DNA of 5,073 nucleotides from Pseudomonadota bacterium (lineage in GTDB: Bacteria; Pseudomonadota; Alphaproteobacteria; Sphingomonadales; Sphingomonadaceae): NCBI GenBank assembly GCA_947474905.1, contig CANJKQ010000116.1:1-5073 (forward strand), given 5' to 3'. The position numbers were made by a program, and so were the translations under genes. How positions within the stretch are numbered: the stretch's first letter is position 1; every line of letters begins with the position of its first letter. The notes under the pieces are model-generated. The model did no database searches and was not told where the DNA came from. It saw nothing but the letters and a program-made list of their open reading frames with translations. This document shows, in pieces, positions 1-5,073 of this stretch.

Positions 1-387
1 AAGCCGCATGACAAGAAGGATCCCGCGACGCGCAGCTTTCAGGCAATCCGCATCCATGTGAATGCGGAGCTTGCCGAATTGAGCGACGGTCTGGCCGCAG
101 CGGAACGCGCGCTGAAGCCGGGCGGGCGGCTGGCGGTGGTGACCTTTCACAGCCTGGAAGACCGCATTGCCAAGCGTTTCCTGAAAGAGCGCGGCGGCGC
201 CATGTCGGCCGGATCGCGGCACTTGCCCGCGCAAGCTGCGGGGGTCGCGCCCAGTTTCACGCGCCTGAGCCGCGCGATCCGCGCGAGCGAGGCGGAAATC
301 GCCCGCAATCCGCGGGCACGATCAGCAACCTTAAGGGCGGCGATGCGTACCGACGCCGCCCCGTGGCCGGTGGGAGAAGCACGGTGA
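1..387 (+). CDS. rsmH: 16S rRNA (cytosine(1402)-N(4))-methyltransferase RsmH (MraW), C-terminal part, cut by window edge
   Basis: RsmH uses S-adenosylmethionine to methylate N4 of C1402 of 16S rRNA in the decoding centre of the small ribosomal subunit. The open frame runs from base 1 without a start codon, so the 5' part of the gene lies outside the window. The 128 visible residues correspond to the C-terminal part of a protein that is usually about 300-320 residues long. Family signatures are clear: [15 protein letters not shown] at fragment residues 7-21, [17 protein letters not shown] at about 39-55, and [15 protein letters not shown] at 103-117, close to the protein end as in known RsmH. 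The N-terminal SAM-binding motifs are not in view. An ATG or GTG inside this fragment (for example GTG at 58) is not the true start, because the family match continues upstream of it. The TGA stop overlaps the GTG start of the next gene by 4 bases. rsmH normally sits early in dcw clusters, just upstream of ftsL, as here. Confidence 0.96.
   Translation, partial: KPHDKKDPATRSFQAIRIHVNAELAELSDGLAAAERALKPGGRLAVVTFHSLEDRIAKRFLKERGGAMSAGSRHLPAQAAGVAPSFTRLSRAIRASEAEIARNPRARSATLRAAMRTDAAPWPVGEAR
372..387 (+). promoter_or_regulatory. Ribosome binding site and GTGA stop/start overlap deciding the ftsL start
   Basis: GGGAG at 372-376 lies 7 bases before the GTG at 384-386, which itself overlaps the rsmH stop TGA at 385-387. 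This is the best Shine-Dalgarno match near the start of the FtsL-like gene. It favours GTG-384 over the upstream in-frame GTG-363, which has no purine-rich stretch before it. The overlap suggests that ribosomes finishing rsmH can re-initiate on ftsL. Confidence 0.65.
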
Positions 388-1070
388 CGGCAGCGTATCG
401 TATGAGGGGCCTGGGCTGGTTCATGGCGGTGGTCGCCGTGGCGCTGGGATTTTACCTGGTGTCGCTGCAAGTGGCGGCCGAGCGCAAGAAGCTGGATGAT
501 GTCAACCGCGCCATCGCCCAGACCCACCATACGCTGCGCCAGCTGCAAACCGAATTCGATACGCGCGCCAATCTTGCCCAGCTGGAGCGCTGGAACGGCA
601 CGGTGCTGGCGATGGCGGCGCCCAATGCCGATCAATTCATGACCGACGACACGCAACTGGCGATGGTCGATTTCCGCAGCGGGGATGGGCGCGCGACGGC
701 GCGACCGGCGACCTATGTGGTGCCGGCGCTGCCCGTCGATGCGGATCGCACCGCGCCCGCCGCCCCGCCCGCGGCTCAGGCGCTGGCGGCCGCACCACCG
801 CCGTCGTCATCGGCCCCGGACACGGCAAAGCCGCAAGCCCAGCCAAAGGCGACGCCACGCCCGGCGCCGATCGGCCCGGTGATGATGGCGGATGCAGCGC
901 CGCGCCCGGTCAGCAAGGCACGGCTGGTCCCGGCGGCGGCGGCGGCGCATCTGCAACCCGTGCGCCGCGCGGCGACGGCGGTCGCGATGGTCAGCCGCCG
1001 CGCCGCCGATGACCGCACGCTGAGCGACTTGTTGAGCCGCGCCGACATCGCGACCGAGAGCGGGCGGTGA
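384..1070 (+). CDS. ftsL: FtsL-like cell division protein with long Pro/Ala-rich C-terminal tail
   Basis: FtsL is a small bitopic inner-membrane protein that joins FtsB and FtsQ in the divisome and helps activate FtsW-FtsI. With GTG-384 as start the protein has 228 residues. Residues 1-9 are short and basic, residues 10-30 form one hydrophobic segment (from [15 protein letters not shown]), and 31-60 is a charged stretch ([12 protein letters not shown]...) with coiled-coil character. [11 protein letters not shown] at 61-71 resembles the end of the FtsL periplasmic helix in sphingomonads. Residues from about 105 to 205 are rich in Pro and Ala, with a run of five Ala at 184-188. The last residues, 210-224 ([15 protein letters not shown]), look like a short amphipathic helix. 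E. coli FtsL is about 120 residues, so roughly half of this protein is extra. The call rests on topology plus position between rsmH and ftsI, since FtsL sequences diverge strongly; many databases would name it hypothetical. Another in-frame GTG at 363 would add 7 residues, and ATG-402 would remove 6. The stop overlaps the ftsI start by 4 bases. Confidence 0.8.
   Translation: MTAAYRMRGLGWFMAVVAVALGFYLVSLQVAAERKKLDDVNRAIAQTHHTLRQLQTEFDTRANLAQLERWNGTVLAMAAPNADQFMTDDTQLAMVDFRSGDGRATARPATYVVPALPVDADRTAPAAPPAAQALAAAPPPSSSAPDTAKPQAQPKATPRPAPIGPVMMADAAPRPVSKARLVPAAAAAHLQPVRRAATAVAMVSRRAADDRTLSDLLSRADIATESGR
933..947 (+). repeat. Five tandem GCG codons (poly-Ala tract) in the ftsL tail
   Basis: GCG is repeated five times in frame and encodes Ala184-Ala188 of the FtsL-like protein, inside its low-complexity tail. 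Perfect trinucleotide runs of this kind can gain or lose units by slippage without breaking the frame. The tract is short, so any length variation is only a possibility. Confidence 0.6.
1056..1070 (+). promoter_or_regulatory. Weak ribosome binding site and GTGA overlap at the ftsL/ftsI junction
   Basis: GAGAG at 1056-1060 precedes the GTG at 1067-1069 by 6 bases and is only a partial Shine-Dalgarno match. The GTG overlaps the TGA at 1068-1070 that ends ftsL. The weak site plus the overlap suggests that ftsI translation depends largely on ribosomes arriving from ftsL, which would help keep the two partner proteins in proportion. Confidence 0.5.
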
Positions 1071-2782
1071 GCGTCGTCGTCGCCCGCGTCGCCACCGCCC
1101 GGCGCCCCGCCGCGCAGCGCCAGGCCCAGACCGCGACCGCGCAAGTGCGGCTGATGATGCTGATGCTGATGATCGCGGCGGGCGTGCTGCTGATTATCCT
1201 GCGGCTTGCCTGGCTGGCAGTGTTTGCCAGCCCCGCCACGTCGCTTGACGGCGCGGCGGCGCTGGTGCCGTTGCGCGCCGATATTGTCGACCGCAATGGC
1301 GCGCCGCTGGCCCGCACCATCGATGCCTGGTCGATCGGCATTCATCCCCGCCAGGCGATCAACGACCGCAATGAGCTGGCGCAGAAGCTGGCGCAGCTGA
1401 TGCCGGAGCATGATGTCAGCTGGTATGCAGCGGTGCTGCGATCGGGCCAGAATTTCGTCTATCTTCAGCGCCGGGCAATGCCCGATCTGGTTGCCAAGGT
1501 GAATGCGCTGGGCGAGCCCGCCATTGCCTATGCCCGCGAACCCGAGCGGCTATACCCGCAATCCAGCCTGGCCGCCCATGCGCTGGGCTTTGTCGACCTG
1601 GATGGCCATGGCAATAGCGGCATGGAGCGCGCGCTGGACGATCAACTGATCAACCCTGCGCTGCGCGGCAAGCCGGTCGCGCTCTCAATCGACAGCCGGG
1701 TCCAGGCGGCGATGGAAAGCGAGCTGGGCGCGGCGATGGCGAGTTTTCATGCCCATGGCGCGGCAGGCGTCGTGCTGGATGCGCAGACTGGCGAAGTCGT
1801 CGCCATGGCGTCGCTGCCGCTGTTCAATCCCAACCATATCCAGGGATCGAGCGAGGACCAGCTGCGCAACAATGTGACGCAGAGCATTTACGAGCTTGGC
1901 TCGACCTTCAAGCCGATCACCATGGCAGCGGCGATTGACGATGGCGTCGTCACGTCAATGGCGCGCCGGTTTGACGCGACCCAGCCGCTCGAAATGGGCC
2001 GCTTCAAAATCCATGACGATCATGCCCAGAAACGCTTTCTCGATATTCCTGAGGCGCTGATCCATTCCTCCAACATCGTCACCGCACGCATAGCCGATGA
2101 GTTGGGCGCCGAGCGGATGCAGGCGATGTTCAAGAAGCTCGGCTTCGATACCCGCCCCGATATCGAACTGCACGAGCGGCAAAAGCCGCGCTGGCCGCAA
2201 TTTTGGGCGCGGGTGACCGTGATGACGAGCGGCTATGGCCATGGCATCGCGGTGACGCCGCTGCACCTCGCCAGCGCTTATGCCGCGCTCGTCAATGGTG
2301 GTGTGTGGCGCCCGGCGACGTTGCTGAAAGTGGCGCCGGGCCATGCCGCCGAAGGTCGGCGGGTGATTTCGGAGGCGACCAGTGCGCGGATGCGCCAGTT
2401 GTTGCGCCTCGTCGTGCTGCAGGGCACGGGCAGGAAAGGCGAAGCGCCGGGCTATCGCGTCGGCGGCAAGACGGGCACGGCTGAAATTGCCATGAAGAGC
2501 GGCTATTCCAGGAATCGCAATGTCTCGACCTTCGCTGCCGCTTTTCCCATGGATTCACCGCGTTACGTCGTTATCGCGATGCTCGACTCGCCGGTCGGCA
2601 ATGCCCAGTCGGGCGGGCAGACCACGGCGGCATGGACTGTCGCGCCCGTCGTCTCGCGCGTTATCATGCGGACCGCGCCGATGCTGGGGGTGATGCCCGA
2701 CACCAACCGCGACATCGACGTGTCGGAATTGCTGCCGCTCCTCTGGCACGCGCCGGGCGAGGACCAGGCGGTGCCGGAATGA
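1067..2782 (+). CDS. ftsI: Peptidoglycan D,D-transpeptidase FtsI (penicillin-binding protein 3), septal class B PBP
   Basis: FtsI forms the 4->3 peptide cross-links of septal peptidoglycan in the periplasm, working with the glycosyltransferase FtsW, and is a target of beta-lactams. The 571-residue length is close to the family norm (E. coli 588). A basic cytoplasmic tail (residues 1-28) is followed by one membrane anchor at about 29-53, rich in Leu and Met at its start. The non-catalytic domain begins with RADIVDRNGAPLA at 70-82; the usual RG of this motif is RA. The transpeptidase domain carries all three active-site motifs: STFK at 279-282 with nucleophile Ser279 (codon 1901-1903) in the context YELGSTFKP, SSN at 334-336, and KTG at 468-470 within GGKTGTAE. 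There is no PASTA repeat after the catalytic domain, as expected for a Gram-negative FtsI. The GTG start is chosen because it overlaps the ftsL stop and leaves a normal-length cytoplasmic tail. The stop is 7 bases before murE. The function is firm; only the exact start is less certain. Confidence 0.97.
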   Translation: MSVVVARVATARRPAAQRQAQTATAQVRLMMLMLMIAAGVLLIILRLAWLAVFASPATSLDGAAALVPLRADIVDRNGAPLARTIDAWSIGIHPRQAINDRNELAQKLAQLMPEHDVSWYAAVLRSGQNFVYLQRRAMPDLVAKVNALGEPAIAYAREPERLYPQSSLAAHALGFVDLDGHGNSGMERALDDQLINPALRGKPVALSIDSRVQAAMESELGAAMASFHAHGAAGVVLDAQTGEVVAMASLPLFNPNHIQGSSEDQLRNNVTQSIYELGSTFKPITMAAAIDDGVVTSMARRFDATQPLEMGRFKIHDDHAQKRFLDIPEALIHSSNIVTARIADELGAERMQAMFKKLGFDTRPDIELHERQKPRWPQFWARVTVMTSGYGHGIAVTPLHLASAYAALVNGGVWRPATLLKVAPGHAAEGRRVISEATSARMRQLLRLVVLQGTGRKGEAPGYRVGGKTGTAEIAMKSGYSRNRNVSTFAAAFPMDSPRYVVIAMLDSPVGNAQSGGQTTAAWTVAPVVSRVIMRTAPMLGVMPDTNRDIDVSELLPLLWHAPGEDQAVPE

Positions 2783-2789
2783 TCGTGCG

Positions 2790-4214
2790 ATGAAGCTGGC
2801 TCAGCTCATCGACGGGGCCAATAGCCCGGACAGCCCGGTGACGGGCTTTGCCATTGATCATCGCAAGGTTGCGCCGGGTACGGTGTTTGGCGCGTTTCCC
2901 GGCCAGCGGTTCAATGGCGAGGATTTCATCGGGGCGGCAGTTACGGCGGGGGCGATTGCCGTCGTGGCCCGGCCCCAGGTGCAAGTGACAGGGGCCTGTC
3001 ACGTCGCCGCCGACAATCCGCGCGAGGCCTTTGCCGCCCTTGCCGCCCGCTTTTTTGCGCCTTTCCCGGAAAGCTGCGTCGCGGTGACCGGGACCAACGG
3101 CAAGACCTCGACGGTCGAAATGACGCGGCAATTGTGGCGGATGGCGGGGCTGAGCGCGGCGTCGATCGGCACGCTGGGCGTCACCACGGCGGATGATCGC
3201 GCGACGACCGGCCTGACCACGCCCGATGTCGTGACGTTTCTCTCCAATGTGGCCGGGCTGGCGCGCGAAGGCGTGACGCATCTTGCCTTTGAGGCATCGA
3301 GCCACGGCCTGTCGCAATATCGCATCGATGGCCCGAAAGTATCGGCAGCAGCGTTTACCAACCTCAGTCGCGATCACCTCGATTACCACAAGGATATGGC
3401 GGATTATTTCACCGCCAAGATGCGGCTGTTTTCAGAAGTGCTCGATCCCGCCGGCACCGCCGTGGTCTGGGTCGATGGCAATGAATATGCGCCGCGCGTC
3501 ATCGATCTGGCGCGAGAGCGGGGCAACCGGCTGATGACCGTAGGGCCGGGGGGCGACGCGCTGCGGCTGGTGCGGCGCGATCCGACGCTGCTCGGGCAAG
3601 GGCTGGTGATTGCCGCCGAAGGCCGCGAGCTCAAGGTGACATTGCCGCTGATCGGCGCCTATCAGGCCGCCAATGCCTTGACCGCAGCGGCGCTGGTGAT
3701 CGCGACGGGCGGCGATGTCGCGCAGACCATCGCCAATCTCGCCCGGTTGCAGCCCGTGCGCGGACGGCTGGAACGCGCCGTCATCGCCAAGTCGGGCGCG
3801 CCGGTCTATGTCGATTATGCGCATACGCCCGATGCGGTGGAGGCCGCCATCGCCGCACTGAAGCCGCATGCGGGCGGACGGCTGATCGTGGTGCTGGGTG
3901 CCGGCGGCGATCGCGATCAGGGCAAGCGCGCGGCGATGGGGCGGGTCGCGGCCGAGGCCGCCGATGTTGTTTACGTCACCGACGACAATCCCCGCACCGA
4001 ACAGCCCGCGCAAATTCGCGCCCAGATCATGGAAGGCGCACCCAGCGCGATCGAAATTGGCGACCGCCGCCGCGCAATTGGCGCCGCGATTGCCGATGCA
4101 GGGCCGGAGGATATCGTGCTGATCGTCGGCAAGGGGCATGAGCAGGGGCAGATCATCGGCGATTTGGTGCTGCCCTTCGACGACGTCACCGTTGCCCGGG
4201 AATGCGCGGCATGA
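2790..4214 (+). CDS. murE: UDP-N-acetylmuramoyl-L-alanyl-D-glutamate--2,6-diaminopimelate ligase MurE
   Basis: MurE is a cytoplasmic ATP-dependent ligase that adds the third amino acid to UDP-MurNAc-L-Ala-D-Glu. The protein has 474 residues, near the usual 480-500, and the three Mur ligase domains appear in order. The N-terminal UDP-substrate domain (about 1-90) includes VTGFAIDHRKVAPGTVFGAF. The central ATPase domain has the P-loop TGTNGKTST at 100-108, TTGLTTPD at 139-146, EASSHGL at 168-174, and AKMRLF at 209-214, whose Lys210 matches the carbamylated lysine of Mur ligases. The C-terminal domain has GGDRDQGKR at 372-380, DDNPR at 398-402, and GKGHE at 447-451. DNPR with GKGHE is the signature for meso-diaminopimelate as substrate; L-lysine enzymes differ at this motif. 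This predicts the A1-gamma, DAP-type wall of Gram-negative bacteria. The ATG start lies 7 bases after the ftsI stop and has only a weak GGA (2776-2778) upstream, 11 bases away. The stop overlaps the murF start. Confidence 0.97.
   Translation: MKLAQLIDGANSPDSPVTGFAIDHRKVAPGTVFGAFPGQRFNGEDFIGAAVTAGAIAVVARPQVQVTGACHVAADNPREAFAALAARFFAPFPESCVAVTGTNGKTSTVEMTRQLWRMAGLSAASIGTLGVTTADDRATTGLTTPDVVTFLSNVAGLAREGVTHLAFEASSHGLSQYRIDGPKVSAAAFTNLSRDHLDYHKDMADYFTAKMRLFSEVLDPAGTAVVWVDGNEYAPRVIDLARERGNRLMTVGPGGDALRLVRRDPTLLGQGLVIAAEGRELKVTLPLIGAYQAANALTAAALVIATGGDVAQTIANLARLQPVRGRLERAVIAKSGAPVYVDYAHTPDAVEAAIAALKPHAGGRLIVVLGAGGDRDQGKRAAMGRVAAEAADVVYVTDDNPRTEQPAQIRAQIMEGAPSAIEIGDRRRAIGAAIADAGPEDIVLIVGKGHEQGQIIGDLVLPFDDVTVARECAA
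4198..4214 (+). promoter_or_regulatory. Ribosome binding site and ATGA overlap at the murE/murF junction
   Basis: GGGAA at 4198-4202 lies 8 bases before the ATG at 4211-4213, which overlaps the murE stop TGA at 4212-4214. A second in-frame ATG at 4202 would add three residues but has the purine stretch directly against it, so ATG-4211 is preferred. The overlap points to coupled translation of the two consecutive ligases. Confidence 0.55.
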
Positions 4215-5073
4215 GCGCGCCGCTGTGGACATCCGCCGACATTGCCACCGCAACGGGCGGGCAGGCGTCGGGCGATTTCGCCGCAAGCGCGGTCACCTTT
4301 GACTCGCGCGAAGTCGAGCCCGGCGCGCTGTTCATCGCGCTTAAAGGTGCGGCGACGGACGGCCATCGCTTCATTGACGAGGTGTTTGCGCGGGGGGCGG
4401 CCGGCGCCATCGTGTCGCAACCGATTGCGCAGCCGCACGTGCTGGTGCCCGATACCATGGCGGCATTGGAGGCGCTGGCGGTGGCGGCGCGCGCGCGGAC
4501 AGCGGCGACGATCATCGGCGTGACGGGGTCGGTCGGCAAGACGGGCACCAAGGAAGCGCTTGCCGCCGCGCTGGAGCGCAGCGCGCCCGCCCGGGTGCAT
4601 CGCTCAGTGAAAAGCTATAACAACCATACCGGCGTGCCGTTGAGTCTTGCCCGCATGCCGGCCGATAGTCGCTATGGCGTGCTCGAAATGGGGATGAACC
4701 ACGCTGGCGAGCTTGCCGCGCTGACTCGCTTCGCCCGGCCCCATATCGCGATCATCACCGCGATTGCGCCTGCGCATATCGAGTTTTTCGACAGCGAAGA
4801 GGGCATTGCCGACGCCAAGGCCGAGATTTTCCAGGGGCTGGAGCCGGGCGGGGTCGCGATCGTGCCGTTTGATAGCCGCCATTATGCGCGGCTCGACGCG
4901 GCGGCGCGCCTTCATGCCGAAGCCGTCATCAGCTTTGGCCTCAACCAGGGTGCCGATGTCCGCGCGGTTGAAACGATGCGGACCGAAACCGGCGGCACCT
5001 TCGTCACCGCCCGGCTGCGCGAGCGGGAGCTGAGCTTCACCATCGGCTTGCCCGGCGCGCATTGGGTGTCGAA
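4211..5073 (+). CDS. murF: UDP-N-acetylmuramoyl-tripeptide--D-alanyl-D-alanine ligase MurF, N-terminal part, cut by window edge
   Basis: MurF catalyses the last cytoplasmic step of nucleotide-precursor synthesis: it attaches D-Ala-D-Ala to the UDP-MurNAc tripeptide made by MurE, using ATP. The window holds 287 full codons and the frame is open to the right edge, so the C-terminal domain of this roughly 450-490-residue enzyme is missing from view. The N-terminal substrate domain includes FDSREVEPGALFIALKG at 30-46. The ATPase domain has the P-loop TGSVGKTGTKE at 105-115 (Lys110), SYNNHTGVPLSLARMP at 135-150, LEMGMNHAGEL at 158-168, ITAIAPAHIEFF at 182-193, and DAKAEIF at 201-207, where Lys203 matches the carbamylated lysine of Mur ligases. 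The NNHTGVP and MGMNHAGE motifs separate MurF from MurC, MurD and MurE. In other dcw clusters mraY usually follows; that region is outside the window. Confidence 0.96.
   Translation, partial: MSAPLWTSADIATATGGQASGDFAASAVTFDSREVEPGALFIALKGAATDGHRFIDEVFARGAAGAIVSQPIAQPHVLVPDTMAALEALAVAARARTAATIIGVTGSVGKTGTKEALAAALERSAPARVHRSVKSYNNHTGVPLSLARMPADSRYGVLEMGMNHAGELAALTRFARPHIAIITAIAPAHIEFFDSEEGIADAKAEIFQGLEPGGVAIVPFDSRHYARLDAAARLHAEAVISFGLNQGADVRAVETMRTETGGTFVTARLRERELSFTIGLPGAHWVS

Noticed and set aside
363..383. Upstream in-frame GTG as the start of the FtsL-like gene
   Set aside because: It would add 7 residues (MAGGRST) and overlap rsmH by 25 bases, but has no Shine-Dalgarno match. GTG-384 has GGGAG at 7 bases and a GTGA overlap.
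776..1411. 211-codon open frame on the - strand opposite ftsL and ftsI
   Set aside because: Low-complexity Arg/Ala/Gln/His sequence with no domain; explained as the antisense of Ala/Pro-rich codons in ftsL and the ftsI 5' end.
2783..2789. Promoter or terminator in the only intergenic gap
   Set aside because: The gap is 7 bases, too short for either, and shows no inverted repeat or T-run nearby.
2664..3389. 241-codon open frame on the - strand across the ftsI/murE junction
   Set aside because: Composition is Arg/Gly/His-rich, no family motif is seen, and it overlaps two well-supported genes on the other strand.
3432..4286. Long open frame of 284 codons on the - strand, opposite murE
   Set aside because: It lies antisense to a clearly functional gene. 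The translation is rich in Arg, His, Gly and Ala with no recognisable motif, as expected for shadow frames in G+C-rich DNA.
1..5073. Mobile element, CRISPR, RNA gene or undescribed system hidden in the cluster
   Set aside because: All DNA apart from 7 bases is explained by five conserved dcw genes in standard order. I saw no long direct or inverted repeats, no tRNA-like fold, and no break in composition or reading frame.

Overview
This window is part of a division and cell wall (dcw) cluster from a G+C-rich alphaproteobacterium. All genes lie on the + strand with almost no non-coding DNA. The protein sequences look most like Sphingomonadales (Sphingomonas, Sphingopyxis or a relative). The clues are a short FtsL-like protein core with the sequence style [16 protein letters not shown] and [11 protein letters not shown], an FtsI whose linker reads RADIVDRNG, and a MurF P-loop of the form TGSVGKTGTK. 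The placement is from memory of these families; no search was run.

Layout: (1) bases 1-387, the 3' end of rsmH (mraW), cut by the left window edge; (2) 384-1070, an FtsL-like division protein with one membrane segment, a coiled coil and an unusually long Pro/Ala-rich tail; (3) 1067-2782, ftsI (PBP3), a complete septal transpeptidase with all three active-site motifs; (4) 2790-4214, murE, complete, with the DNPR motif of the meso-diaminopimelate-adding type; (5) 4211-5073, the first 287 codons of murF, cut by the right window edge. The order rsmH-ftsL-ftsI-murE-murF is the classic dcw order.

Three of the four junctions are 4-base stop/start overlaps (GTGA, GTGA, ATGA) and the fourth is a 7-base gap. 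This suggests one polycistronic message with translational coupling. No promoter, terminator, RNA gene, mobile element or CRISPR is visible, and there is no gene-free stretch longer than 7 bases.

The genes work together as follows. MurE and MurF add the third amino acid and the D-Ala-D-Ala dipeptide to the UDP-MurNAc peptide in the cytoplasm. FtsI cross-links the resulting peptidoglycan at the septum. The FtsL-like protein is expected to belong to the divisome sub-complex (FtsQ/FtsB/FtsL) that activates FtsW-FtsI. RsmH methylates 16S rRNA and is a conserved passenger of the cluster. I found no undescribed system here. The least ordinary element is the long low-complexity tail of the FtsL-like protein.
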